Notes under the pieces: model-generated
What the model was told of the DNA's origin: nothing
The model's input: the letters and a program-made list of their open reading frames with translations, nothing else
Database searches by the model: none
Made by a program: the position numbers and the translations under genes
Origin: Myxococcales bacterium
Lineage (GTDB): Bacteria > Myxococcota_A > Polyangia > Haliangiales > Haliangiaceae
Assembly (NCBI GenBank): GCA_016720595.1
Contig: JADKKI010000019.1
Span: forward strand, 62,001-126,000
Direction: 5' to 3'
Length of the DNA: 64,000 nt
Shown: positions 44,640 through 53,293 of the stretch, piece after piece
How positions within the stretch are numbered: the first letter of the stretch is position 1
Layout of the letters: each line of letters begins with the position of its first letter

Positions 44640-45440
44640 GTGCTCCGCAACGCCCTCGTGATCGGCCTGGTCGTCGTCCTCGGCCGTCCCTCGTTCGCCG
44701 CGCCGAGCGACACCGACCGCGCGATCCACCTGGGCGGGATGGTGACGTTCGGCGGCCTCTATCTCGCGATCGAGTTCCCGTTCAAGGAGACGTTCGCGGC
44801 CGAGACCTGCAGGTGGTGTGATCCGCCGGGCTTCGATCGGGCGATCCGGTCTGCCCTCAAGTGGGATCACCCGCGGATCGCTGCCCGGACCAGTGATGTC
44901 CTCGGCTTCGCGATGTCGCCGCTCGTGCTCGGGACGATGCTGGTCGCGACGAGCGGTGACGATCGCAGCTCGCGTCGCACGTTCGATGACCTCGCGCCCG
45001 TGGTCGAGTCTGCGATCGTGGTCAGCCTCCTGCAGAGCACGATCAAGTACACGGTGCGCCGCAGCCGGCCTCACGTGCGGTTCGCGGCCCCGGGGCGCGC
45101 CCACCATCACGACGACAACACCTCGTTCTTCTCCGGTCACACCTCGGCGGTGTTCGCCGAGACGTTCGCGGCGGGCATCGTGGCCCACGAGCGCGGCTAT
45201 GCGGCCGAACCCGCGATCTGGGCCACCGGGATCACGTTCGGTGTCGTCACCGGCTATCTCCGGATCGCCGCCGACATGCACTACACGAGCGACGTGGTGA
45301 CCGGGATGCTCCTCGGAAGCAGCATCGGCCTCGCGATCCCGTACCTGCTCCATCGCTCGTCCCTGCGCGGCGACGATCCGGGCGCGGTGAGCGTGACCCG
45401 CGGCGAGCCCCGGTTGATCTCGTTCGGCGGGCGGTTCTGA
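44640..45440 (+). CDS. PAP2-family phosphatase, membrane-associated
   Basis: A 266-residue exported protein (signal LVIGLVVVLGRPSFAAP) of the type 2 phosphatidic acid phosphatase family. The three PAP2 motifs are present: KYTVRRSRP, FSGHTS and GYLRIAADMHYTSDVVTG. Several hydrophobic helices surround them. Such enzymes dephosphorylate lipid phosphates (undecaprenyl-PP, phosphatidate) on the outer face of the membrane. GTG start at 44640. The divergent, damaged membrane-protein gene starts 97 bases away; the 3' end is 6 bases from the convergent DUF4349 gene. Confidence 0.9.
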   Translation: MLRNALVIGLVVVLGRPSFAAPSDTDRAIHLGGMVTFGGLYLAIEFPFKETFAAETCRWCDPPGFDRAIRSALKWDHPRIAARTSDVLGFAMSPLVLGTMLVATSGDDRSSRRTFDDLAPVVESAIVVSLLQSTIKYTVRRSRPHVRFAAPGRAHHHDDNTSFFSGHTSAVFAETFAAGIVAHERGYAAEPAIWATGITFGVVTGYLRIAADMHYTSDVVTGMLLGSSIGLAIPYLLHRSSLRGDDPGAVSVTRGEPRLISFGGRF

Positions 45441-45446
45441 GAGAGC

Positions 45447-46538
45447 TCAGAACGCCACGGTCGCGCCGAGCCCGGTGACCAGCCCGAGATCGGACTTGCT
45501 GCCGAACATCCCCGTCGCTCGCACGCTCGCATCGAGCACCACATAGGTCGCCTTGAACAGCTCCACGCCGGCCTCGCCCTGCAGCGCGAACCGGCTGGAG
45601 TCCAGGTAGGCATAGCCGAGCCGGAGGCCGAGGTACGGATTGAGCGTGCGGCGCTTCCCGCCGCCGAGGAAGTCCGAGTACGCGGCACCGCCGAGCGTGG
45701 TGATCACCGCGGTGGAGGACTTGTCGCCCGCTTCGTTGCGCTCCTTCTGGAACACATCCACCTCGAGCGACATCGAGCGGAGCACCGTGTGCAGCACGAA
45801 TCCGGCGCCGAGCCGCGTGCGCGGCCGCTGCCCCGGATCGAACAACGTCAGCATCGCGCCGCGGAGGCCTGGGTAGGCCTTCGCCTTGGCGATGGTGACC
45901 GCGCCTTCGCGCCGCGAGATCGAGATGTCGAGGGTGGCGAGAGCGACGCGATCCTTGAGGTAGCGCTGGTCGCCCTCGAGTTGATCGATCTGGCCGCGCA
46001 CGCGGGTCATCTCGGTCTCGATCTGCAGGATCTGCTGGACCTGCAGCCCGCTGGTCGCCATCAGCTGCGTCAACCGATCGAGCGTGGTGCGCAGGTTCTT
46101 GATCGCGAGATCCTGATCGAACAGCTGCTTCGAGACATCGGTGGTCGTCACGTGCTTGGACGTGATCTCTCCGCGCTTTCCAAGGAACGCGACGACCTCC
46201 TCGATCTTCCCCGGCGGGAGGCGGAGCTTCAGCTGTGCGCTCCACGATCGCTCGCCGCCGGAGACCGCCTCGTTGATCACGCGTCCACCCAGGGCCTCGA
46301 TCTGCGCGCGCAGCGCGGGCACCACATCGTTGATCTCGTTGACCTCGAGAGCGATCGAGCCCTCGATCAACAGCGCCTCGGGGATCTCCATCGAGGTCGC
46401 CGTGGCGCCCCCGGTGGCTCCACTCGCGCCCGGCCCGGCCTGGGCCACCATCGAGGCGCTGGGGGAGCGGGCATAGCTCGGGCGGCCAGCGCCGCAGGCG
46501 ATCAGGACGAGGGCGAACAGGAGCCCGATGCGTGGCAT
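45447..46538 (-). CDS. DUF4349 lipoprotein with C-terminal barrel-like domain
   Basis: A 363-residue lipoprotein (lipobox LVLIAC). The DUF4349 part covers residues ~55-215: LLIEGSIALEVNEINDVVPAL, GGRVINEAVSG, a coiled-coil segment (LLTQLMAT ... IETEMTRVRGQIDQLEGD) and TLDISI. DUF4349 proteins normally end in a membrane helix; here ~120 residues of barrel-like strands follow (LNPYLGLRLGYAYLDSS ... GLGATVAF), ending in phenylalanine as outer-membrane barrels do. Last gene downstream of the Mla-like operon on the minus strand, 47 bases after the previous gene. Confidence 0.82.
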   Translation of the reverse strand: MPRIGLLFALVLIACGAGRPSYARSPSASMVAQAGPGASGATGGATATSMEIPEALLIEGSIALEVNEINDVVPALRAQIEALGGRVINEAVSGGERSWSAQLKLRLPPGKIEEVVAFLGKRGEITSKHVTTTDVSKQLFDQDLAIKNLRTTLDRLTQLMATSGLQVQQILQIETEMTRVRGQIDQLEGDQRYLKDRVALATLDISISRREGAVTIAKAKAYPGLRGAMLTLFDPGQRPRTRLGAGFVLHTVLRSMSLEVDVFQKERNEAGDKSSTAVITTLGGAAYSDFLGGGKRRTLNPYLGLRLGYAYLDSSRFALQGEAGVELFKATYVVLDASVRATGMFGSKSDLGLVTGLGATVAF

Positions 46539-46585
46539 GTGCGGAACAACGCCGGGCGGAGCCTCGGCTTACACGCGCCGGTGGG

Positions 46586-47578
46586 CTACTTGCAGAGCGG
46601 CGCCGTGGCGAGCGTCACGCTGCCACTCGCCACATCGACGATCGCGACCTTGCCCGTCGAGGGTGCGCCAGCGATCACCGCGAGCTTGCCGTTCCCGAGG
46701 GGGACGAGGGCGGACTCCCCCGGGTTCCCCATCGCGTCCTTGGCCTTCTGGCCATCCGGGCTCCACAGGTGCGTGATGTCGATCAGCTTGATCACCTTCC
46801 CCTTCGCCACGTCCTGGATCGCCAGCTGGTTGCCGTTCTCCTCGAGGAAGCCCCACGTGGTGCCCTCGACGTGGGCGAGCGCGTTGCCGAACGTGCCGAA
46901 GTCCTTCCCGCCGACGTTCGCGATCTTCTTGCCCTTCAGCGAGTACAGCGCGCCTCGCGCCGCGGGCGAGCCGCACGTGCTCGCGTTCAGAAAGATCGAA
47001 TCGCCGGCCATGCGGACCTCGCCACACTTGAACTCGCCGCGGGCGTACTTGAACGTCGCGGTGCGCTTGCCGGTGGCCACGTCCCAGACCTCGGCGTAGC
47101 CCTTGCCCGCCGCGGCATCGCCGAGCAGCACCACGGCGATCGTGCCCGCATCGTTCGTCGTGGCGTGCAGCGCCGCCACGCCTGGCAGGATGTTCGGCGT
47201 CAGCGTCTTGCAGTCACCGCCGGTGCACACCTTGAGCTCGGGGTTGATGGTCTCCACGTGCGCGCCGCGCCGGTCTCCCACGGGGGCCTCGGCGAGCCGC
47301 GCGAGCTTGCCACCGACGAGATCGAGGGCGAAGCACTGCTCCGTGGTCGCCCCGATGCAGAACGAGAGCTTCGAGGCATCGCCCGTCGCGCGGGTCACGT
47401 TCGCTTCGGTCTCGGGTGGCTGGATGCAGGCGGGTGCCTTCGCTGCCGCTTGCTTCGGCGGGTTCGCCGTCACAGCGGTGGCCTTCGAGGCCGGGTTCTT
47501 GCCGGTCGGGCACCCGCCGAGCGCGAGGAGCGCGGGGACCGCAACGACCAGCGTAACCACCCGTGCCCGTCGACTCAT
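46586..47578 (-). CDS. lipoprotein with beta-propeller-like repeats
   Basis: A 330-residue lipoprotein (lipobox LLALGGC). The first 55 mature residues are Ala/Lys-rich and disordered. The rest has repeated propeller-like strands (YAEVWDVATGKRTATFKY; KVAIVDVASGSVTLATA; GALYSLKGKKIANVGG) and paired cysteines (SFCIG ... EQCFAL; VCTGGDCKTL). Not a known enzyme. It lies between the ABC transporter genes and the DUF4349 gene on one strand; gaps of 72 and 47 bases allow co-transcription. Confidence 0.8.
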   Translation of the reverse strand: MSRRARVVTLVVAVPALLALGGCPTGKNPASKATAVTANPPKQAAAKAPACIQPPETEANVTRATGDASKLSFCIGATTEQCFALDLVGGKLARLAEAPVGDRRGAHVETINPELKVCTGGDCKTLTPNILPGVAALHATTNDAGTIAVVLLGDAAAGKGYAEVWDVATGKRTATFKYARGEFKCGEVRMAGDSIFLNASTCGSPAARGALYSLKGKKIANVGGKDFGTFGNALAHVEGTTWGFLEENGNQLAIQDVAKGKVIKLIDITHLWSPDGQKAKDAMGNPGESALVPLGNGKLAVIAGAPSTGKVAIVDVASGSVTLATAPLCK

Positions 47579-47650
47579 CCGGATATTTTACACGTTCGCG
47601 AGACAACCCACACACGGCAGCCACCTCATCGCGATCCGCGAGCCCGTCGC

Positions 47651-49219
47651 TCACTGGCTCGGGACGAGCGCGGCCTCGAGATCGAGGTGCAGCGAGGCAT
47701 TGCCAGCGGCTGCCGTGACGCTCGGCACGGCGGCCTTGATCACCAGCTCGGCGGGGAGGCCCGGGGCCCCGAGGTGGCGCTCCACGAACAGCTCGCTCAG
47801 GAGCCTGGTGAAGGTGTCCGTCAGCGCTCCATGGAAGTCCGCCCCGCGCCCGCGGATCGCCTCCACGAGATCCGCGTAACACGGCACCAAGGTGGTGGGC
47901 GCTCGCTCGCAGGACAGCTCGAGCGCACCGAGATCGACGCTGGTCGCTGCCACACCGGTCCTCGCGAACGCGAAGTCGAGGCCGCCCCACACGCGCCCGA
48001 TCGTGGGCGTCGTGCCATCGGTGATCGTCACGCGCGCATCGGCAGACATCCGCAGCTTGCCGCGCGACGGTGCGATCACCGGCGGCAACGCGAGGGTCAC
48101 GGGGGACATCCGGATCGTCAGGAACTCCTGGACGATCGGGTCCTCGTTGAACCGGCGATCGAGGCCGGCCTCGGCGAGCTGGCGATCGAGGAAGCCCGTG
48201 CGCCACAGCTCGTAGAGCAGGGCGTTGAGCGCATCGAGATCGAGATCGAGCGCGAGCATCGCGTTCGGTGCGAGCGTGCCGTGCAGCGCGGGCCCGCGCT
48301 TCGGCGGCAACACCATCGGAGCGCGGAGTGCGGTGTCGAGCTCCACCGAGAACGGCAGCGCGCCCGAGGTCCCTTCGAGGATCTCCGCGGGTTGACCGCA
48401 GTAGCCGAACCGCAGCGTGCCCCCGCCAGCGAGCTCGAACGGCGGCGGCGGTGCGAGGGCGGTGAGCAGGGTGCCATCGATCTGGCGGCGTGCGAGGCGG
48501 GTGGCGAGCTTCTCCCCGCCGAGCTTGTCGCTGAACCACTGCGCCACACGGTTGTCGAACGACAGATCGGCGCGGGTGACCACGCGGAACCCGAGCTCGG
48601 TGGTCGCGCGTGCGGGGATCAGCGCGATCACGATCGGGATGTCCACGCGGTCGAACAGGATCTTCGCCGACGCACGCACGTAGCCATCGGGCGCCTCCCC
48701 GATCGCCGCACGATCCTCGGGATGCCACTCGAGCCGCGCCCAGCGCAGCGACATCCCCTCGATCCGCGTGAAGTCGCCGATCGGGAACACGTTCTCGCCC
48801 GCCAGCTCCGCCTCGAGCAGCGTCTTCATCTGCCCCGCGAGCGTGCCCGGACCGGCCGTCCCGTCATCGAGGAGCCGCTGCGCGACGACGACGCGACCGG
48901 TACACGCCTCCGCCGCGGGATCCTGGAACGGGCCCACGAGCTGCGCGGTGCCCACGGAGCGTGCGAAGCCACCGCGATAGGCCACGCTCCAGCGCTTGCG
49001 GTGGAGGCCGGGGCCCGGCGGGGCGTCGTCGTCGAGCGCGGTCACCACGCGGTCGGCGAGCTCGGGCGGCGTGCGCCCTTCGATCGCGAGGACCGGTGAC
49101 ACGTCGGCCGCCGAGACCTCGACCACGAGCTCGGTGCCGTGGCAGCGCGTCGCGAGCGCCACGAACCCGATCGCGTGGGCGGTCACCACCGCGAACCCGA
49201 TCCCCGTGCTCGCCTTCAT
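47651..49219 (-). CDS. exported protein of unknown family, possibly TULIP/BPI-like lipid binder
   Basis: A 522-residue protein with an N-terminal hydrophobic signal or anchor (GFAVVTAHAIGFVALAT). It is rich in long beta strands with few charged helices. Around residue 330 it has LDLDALNALLYELWRTGFLD, resembling the L-N-x-x-L-x-x-L-W-x-x-G-x-L segment common in TULIP (BPI-like) lipid-binding domains; this is a resemblance only. The start lies 10 bases after the permease stop, so it is in the Mla-like ABC transporter operon, where a periplasmic lipid carrier would make sense. No MCE domain is visible in it. Confidence 0.8.
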   Translation of the reverse strand: MKASTGIGFAVVTAHAIGFVALATRCHGTELVVEVSAADVSPVLAIEGRTPPELADRVVTALDDDAPPGPGLHRKRWSVAYRGGFARSVGTAQLVGPFQDPAAEACTGRVVVAQRLLDDGTAGPGTLAGQMKTLLEAELAGENVFPIGDFTRIEGMSLRWARLEWHPEDRAAIGEAPDGYVRASAKILFDRVDIPIVIALIPARATTELGFRVVTRADLSFDNRVAQWFSDKLGGEKLATRLARRQIDGTLLTALAPPPPFELAGGGTLRFGYCGQPAEILEGTSGALPFSVELDTALRAPMVLPPKRGPALHGTLAPNAMLALDLDLDALNALLYELWRTGFLDRQLAEAGLDRRFNEDPIVQEFLTIRMSPVTLALPPVIAPSRGKLRMSADARVTITDGTTPTIGRVWGGLDFAFARTGVAATSVDLGALELSCERAPTTLVPCYADLVEAIRGRGADFHGALTDTFTRLLSELFVERHLGAPGLPAELVIKAAVPSVTAAAGNASLHLDLEAALVPSQ

Positions 49220-49229
49220 CGCGTTGCCT

Positions 49230-50150
49230 TCACGATCGAAACACCACGACGACCGTGAACAATTCCCACGCCACCACCCACAGCGTGCAGGCGACGACGC
49301 TGGCGGTCATCCCGCGCGTCACCGCATCCGCCTCCGGCTTGGCCGCTCCACCCTTGGCGACCACATCGCTCGCGATCCCCCACGCGTAGATCCAGACGAG
49401 GAACGTGGCGCGCAGCGCATAGGCCACGCGCTCCGGCCGTGGATCGAACAGATCGCCCGTCAGCAGCTCCCACGCGTGCGGCACGCCATACGAACGGCAG
49501 ACCAGCAGGCCGCCGGCGATCATCCCGAGGGCGAAGATCGCCGAGACCGCGAGGTAGCACAGCGCCGCGGTCAGCCACGCCGGCGCCCAGAGGTACGCCT
49601 TGCGATCCACGCCGAGCGCATCGAGCGCGAGGGTCTGCTTGGTCAACCCCATCGAGCCGAGCCACGCGTTGGTCGCGCTGCCCGAGGCCGCCACGAACAG
49701 CAGCGCCGATAGCGCAGGAGCGAGCGCCACCACATAGCTGCCGCCGATCTGGCGGAGCAGCGCATCCGGCTTGACGCCCGCGCCACCCACGCGGCTGATC
49801 ACGTAGAGCACCGTGTAGCCGATCAGCGTGGACACGATCAGATAGAAGGGCAGGGGCCGCAGCAGCGTCTGCGCGGCGACCCGGCGCGCGACGATCGCGA
49901 AGTCACGCGGGTGCTTGAACAGCTGCTTCGGCGCGCGCGCGAGCGAGACCATCGCCACGCGGAACGGCGCGATCAGCGGCTCGAGGGTGCGCCCGAGCTT
50001 GGTCAGCGCGCTCCGCGGCTTGACCGGGCCTGCCGGCGGTTTGCGATCACCGTGCTCCTCGAGGTGATCGACCAGCGCGGCCTCGAGCTCCACCAGCCAC
50101 TTCCCGCGCTCGCCTCCGCGTGGCCGGGATCCTCGAGAGCGCCGGGCCAT
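49230..50150 (-). CDS. MlaE-type ABC transporter permease
   Basis: A ~306-residue permease. The MlaE core is seen from residue ~100: FYLIVSTLIGYTVLYVI, APALSALLFVAASGSATNAWLGSMGLTKQ, TLALDALGVDRKAYLW and PAWLTAALCYLAVSAIFALG, matching the A-x-x-x-x-x-x-x-S-G-x-x-x-A-x-x-G-x-M pattern of lipid-transport permeases. The N-terminus as read (MARRSRGSRPRGG) lacks protein-like character and overlaps the ATPase frame by 148 bases. From GKWLVELEAALVDHLEEHG onward it looks genuine. A one-base indel at the CCC run 50103-50105 would instead join it in frame to the ATPase. Confidence 0.85.
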   Translation of the reverse strand: MARRSRGSRPRGGERGKWLVELEAALVDHLEEHGDRKPPAGPVKPRSALTKLGRTLEPLIAPFRVAMVSLARAPKQLFKHPRDFAIVARRVAAQTLLRPLPFYLIVSTLIGYTVLYVISRVGGAGVKPDALLRQIGGSYVVALAPALSALLFVAASGSATNAWLGSMGLTKQTLALDALGVDRKAYLWAPAWLTAALCYLAVSAIFALGMIAGGLLVCRSYGVPHAWELLTGDLFDPRPERVAYALRATFLVWIYAWGIASDVVAKGGAAKPEADAVTRGMTASVVACTLWVVAWELFTVVVVFRS

Positions 50151-50812
50151 CGGTCGGCGAACAGCTGCTCGAGCTTCCGGTGCTCGAGAGACAGCAGGTA
50201 CAGCTTGTCGGCGACGCCCGCGGCGAGCGCCACATCGTGCGTGACCACGATCGCGGAGATGCCCAGCGCCTTGACCTGCTCGCGGATCAGCCGCGCGAGC
50301 ACGCGTACGCGGTGCGGATCGAGGCCGACCGACGGCTCGTCCAGGAACAGCAGCTTGCGCCGGCTCGCGAGCACGCGCGCCACGGCCACGCGTTGCGCCT
50401 GCCCGCCCGAGAGGCTGGTGACCGGTGTGCCGGGCTCAGCGAGCTTGGGATCGAGGCCCACGCGCTCGAGCCACTCGGCGGCCTCGCCCTCCTTCGGCGT
50501 CGTATCGCCCTCGGCGTGGCGGAGTGCGAGCTCGAGGTTGCCGCGCACGTCGAGATGATCGAACAGCGCTCCACGCTGCGGGACCAGGCCGAGCTGCGCG
50601 CGATCGAGATCGAGCTGCGCGCTCACCACCTCGAAGCCCGCCGCATCGAGCTCCTCGCGCTCGAACAGCACGCGCGCGAACGTCGACTTGCCAGCGCCCG
50701 ATCCACCGAGCAGGACGATCACCTCACCGGGCTCGATCGAGAGATCGACACCATCGATCAGGACGCGCCCGTCGGGGAGCGCAACGCGTAACCCCTTGCC
50801 GGCAAGCACCAC
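50003..50812 (-). CDS. MlaF-type ABC transporter ATPase
   Basis: ATPase of an Mla-like lipid transporter. Walker A GGSGAGKST near residue 35, Q-loop LVPQRGALFD, signature LSGGQAQRVAVAR, Walker B LLFLDEPSVGLDPH and H-loop VVTHD. GTG start at 50812. Good similarity ends near EDPGHAEASAGSG (about base 50110); the last ~35 residues as read (WWSSRPRWSITSRS ...) look like frame-shifted sequence, while the permease frame over the same bases reads well. So either the ATPase stops out of frame or it is really fused to the permease. Transport of phospholipid between membranes is the family function. Confidence 0.92.
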   Translation of the reverse strand: MVLAGKGLRVALPDGRVLIDGVDLSIEPGEVIVLLGGSGAGKSTFARVLFEREELDAAGFEVVSAQLDLDRAQLGLVPQRGALFDHLDVRGNLELALRHAEGDTTPKEGEAAEWLERVGLDPKLAEPGTPVTSLSGGQAQRVAVARVLASRRKLLFLDEPSVGLDPHRVRVLARLIREQVKALGISAIVVTHDVALAAGVADKLYLLSLEHRKLEQLFADRWPGALEDPGHAEASAGSGWWSSRPRWSITSRSTVIANRRQARSSRGAR

Positions 50813-51127
50813 GGGATCACCGTAACCGCCCGGATCGCTGTAAGTCCAATCGCCGGGCGATCAGGAGGAGACGTCGCCTACATCGGGCGTGTTGCACCCC
50901 ATCTCGCGCCTTTCTCGTAACTGGGCGCAGCGCCTAATCAAGCAGAATCGTGACGATTGGCGGAACCGAACGCCAAGGCCGATGTCTCAGTTCTTGACCG
51001 CACGATACGTCGTCGTTCGGTCGCCTCGGCGAATAAGGAGCCGTGACGTCATGCGTGCGAGTGCACGCGAGATGGTCGCGGACCAGCCGGAGCCAGGTGC
51101 GCGAGCACCAATGACGCAGGTCCATCC
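50813..51127. other. intergenic region between divergent ABC and FHA-AgmX operons
   Basis: 315 bases with no supportable gene. It must hold two divergent promoters. GGAACC (50963-50968) followed ~15 bases later by TGTCTC is vaguely like an ECF-sigma promoter reading toward 51128, but this is weak. An overlapping short reading frame at 50889 has no similarity or composition to support it. Confidence 0.4.
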
Positions 51128-53293
51128 ATGTCCAAGCTCACCCTCTCGTTCCGCATCATCCACAACGGCAAGCTGATTCGTGAGGAGAAGCTCGGCCAGG
51201 CCGTCATCAAGATCGGCAAGGTGCCCTCCGCGCACCTGCTGCTCGAAGACGAGACCGTCAGCCGCATGCACGCGATCATCGAAGTGCTCGGCAACGACGT
51301 CAGCCTGATCGACCTCGGCTCCACCCGCGGCACGTTCGTCAACGGCACGCGCATCAACAAGACCAAGCTCCAGAGCGGCGACGTGATCACCGTCGGTGAC
51401 ACGCAGCTCGAGCTCGCGATCACCCAGGCCGCCCCGGTGCTGGTCTCGGTCCCCCCACAGCCCAAGGTCGAGATCATGCCCATCACCACGCAGACGCAGA
51501 CGCAGACGCAGACGCTGCCGCCGCCGGCCCCGATGGCCGCCGCGCCCGCGCCCCGCACCATGGCCCCGGCCGCGGTTGGCGTGTACAGCACCGCCGAGTC
51601 GACCGAGGACGTCGGTGCCGCGCGCGCCATCGAGGTCGCGACGATGCTCGGTGACTCCGTCGTCAACGTGAAGCACTGCATGGACCCCAAGGGCGGCAAG
51701 GTCACCTCGAAGACCTGGGGCTTCGTCGCCGCCGGCCTCGCGTGCCTCCTCACCTCGGCGACCGCGTTCGCGATCTCGGTCAACGAGGCCGCGCGCAACA
51801 AGGGTGCGTTCGACTACTGGACCCACGTCCAGCACCGTCCGGCGCACGCGTTCCGCCCCGTCACCACCGGCGCGGGCCTCGATTACCTCGCGTTCGGCGG
51901 CCTCGCGTTCGGCCTCCTCGGTGTGACCGCAGGCCTGGCGCGCGCTCGTCGTGAGCGCAAGAGCCCGTTCTATCGGATCGGCACGGCGCCGGGCGTCGAG
52001 CAGGCGCTCGAGACCGCACCGTCGGCCGACTTCCCGATGGTCGCCCCGGCCGGCAACGGCAGCGACGAGTTCGTCTTCAACTTCGGCTCGGGCATGGACG
52101 GCGAGATGACGGTCAACGGTCAGACCACGCCGCTCGCCGACCTCGCGGCCTCCGGGCGTGCGCGGCCCTCGGCCTCCACCCCCGGCGCCACCGAGGTTCC
52201 GATCCCCGCGACCGCCCGCATCCGCGTGCGCTCGGGCCTGACGACGTTCCTCGTCTCCGCCGTGGCGCAGCCGAAGCAGGCCGCGGTCCCGCTGTTCGCC
52301 GCGATGGAGAGCCGCACGCTCAAGTACGTCGCGGGCTCGCTCGCAGTGCACCTCGGTGTGCTCGCGTTCCTCCAGACCATCCCCGCCGAGGGCGCTGGCG
52401 CCAACATCGATCTCGCGAACGCGGAGCAGACCACGCTCAGCGGCAAGACCACCGAGAAGGACACGATCCCGCCCGAGCCCGAGAAGGATCCCAACACGGG
52501 CGACGACAACGGCACCGATGGCGCCGGCGGCAAGATGGCACTCCCCGAGGGCGCCGCTGGCGACCCGAAGGAAGCGCGCATCGATGGCCACATGCAGGTC
52601 AAGAACAACAACAAGGAGCCGGCGCTCTCGCACGACGAGCAGGTCGAGGCGGCGAAGTCGGCGGGCGTCCTCGGATCGACGCTGCTGCAGGACGGCATCA
52701 ACGTGATCGGCGCGACGCAGGACTGGACCAGCGGCTTCGACGGTGTGACCGCGAACGGCCCGATCATCGGCGCGGATGGCTACGGCAACGGCAACTTCGG
52801 CGGTGGCGTGAAGGGCTTTGGTCCGGGCGGCGGCTGCGGCATGCCCCCGTGCGGCATCATCGGCACCGGCCGGTTCGGCACGATCGGTAACGGCGACAAG
52901 GCCGGAGACGGCTGGGGTGGCCCGGGCCGTGGCCACGGTGGCCAGCGCGACCACAAGGTGACCGACCCGAGCGGCTACATCGGCAAGCCGACCCAGGTGG
53001 AAGGCGACCTCGATAAGGCGATCATCAAGCGGTACATCAAGCGCTCGGTCGACAAGATCGCCTACTGCTACGAGAAGCAGCTCCTCGCGCACCCGAACTT
53101 CGGCGGTGAGATCAGCATCTCGTTCTACATCGACCCGAACGGCGTGGTGAAGAGCTCGGCGGGCAAGGGCTTCGACAACGAGGTCGCCGGCTGCGTGGCG
53201 AACGTCATCTCGGGCATCAACTTCCCGAAGCCGAAGAACGGTGGCGGCGTGCAGGTGAACTACCCGTTCAACTTCCACCCGACCGCTCAGTAA
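51128..53293 (+). CDS. FHA-domain protein with AgmX/PglI C-terminal domain
   Basis: A 721-residue membrane protein. N-terminal FHA domain (residues ~20-95: IKIGKVPSAHLLLEDETVSRMHAIIEV, DLGSTRGTFVNGTRI). A QTQTQTQT/proline linker leads to a TM segment (FVAAGLACLLTSATAFAISV), another near GLAFGLLGVTAGLA, and a third near residue 405 (YVAGSLAVHLGVLAFLQ). A glycine-rich stretch and a C-terminal TonB-like AgmX/PglI domain follow (IKRYIKRSVDKIAYCYEKQLL, GGEISISFYID, GCVANVISGINFPKP). AgmX/PglI proteins act in adventurous gliding motility of Myxococcus and in related envelope machines. Probably couples a phosphothreonine signal inside to a periplasmic partner. Confidence 0.93.
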   Translation: MSKLTLSFRIIHNGKLIREEKLGQAVIKIGKVPSAHLLLEDETVSRMHAIIEVLGNDVSLIDLGSTRGTFVNGTRINKTKLQSGDVITVGDTQLELAITQAAPVLVSVPPQPKVEIMPITTQTQTQTQTLPPPAPMAAAPAPRTMAPAAVGVYSTAESTEDVGAARAIEVATMLGDSVVNVKHCMDPKGGKVTSKTWGFVAAGLACLLTSATAFAISVNEAARNKGAFDYWTHVQHRPAHAFRPVTTGAGLDYLAFGGLAFGLLGVTAGLARARRERKSPFYRIGTAPGVEQALETAPSADFPMVAPAGNGSDEFVFNFGSGMDGEMTVNGQTTPLADLAASGRARPSASTPGATEVPIPATARIRVRSGLTTFLVSAVAQPKQAAVPLFAAMESRTLKYVAGSLAVHLGVLAFLQTIPAEGAGANIDLANAEQTTLSGKTTEKDTIPPEPEKDPNTGDDNGTDGAGGKMALPEGAAGDPKEARIDGHMQVKNNNKEPALSHDEQVEAAKSAGVLGSTLLQDGINVIGATQDWTSGFDGVTANGPIIGADGYGNGNFGGGVKGFGPGGGCGMPPCGIIGTGRFGTIGNGDKAGDGWGGPGRGHGGQRDHKVTDPSGYIGKPTQVEGDLDKAIIKRYIKRSVDKIAYCYEKQLLAHPNFGGEISISFYIDPNGVVKSSAGKGFDNEVAGCVANVISGINFPKPKNGGGVQVNYPFNFHPTAQ

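Noticed and set aside
50889..51176. Short plus-strand open frame ahead of the FHA-AgmX gene
   Set aside because: Overlaps the start of the real gene, no ribosome site, arginine/serine-rich composition typical of shadow frames.
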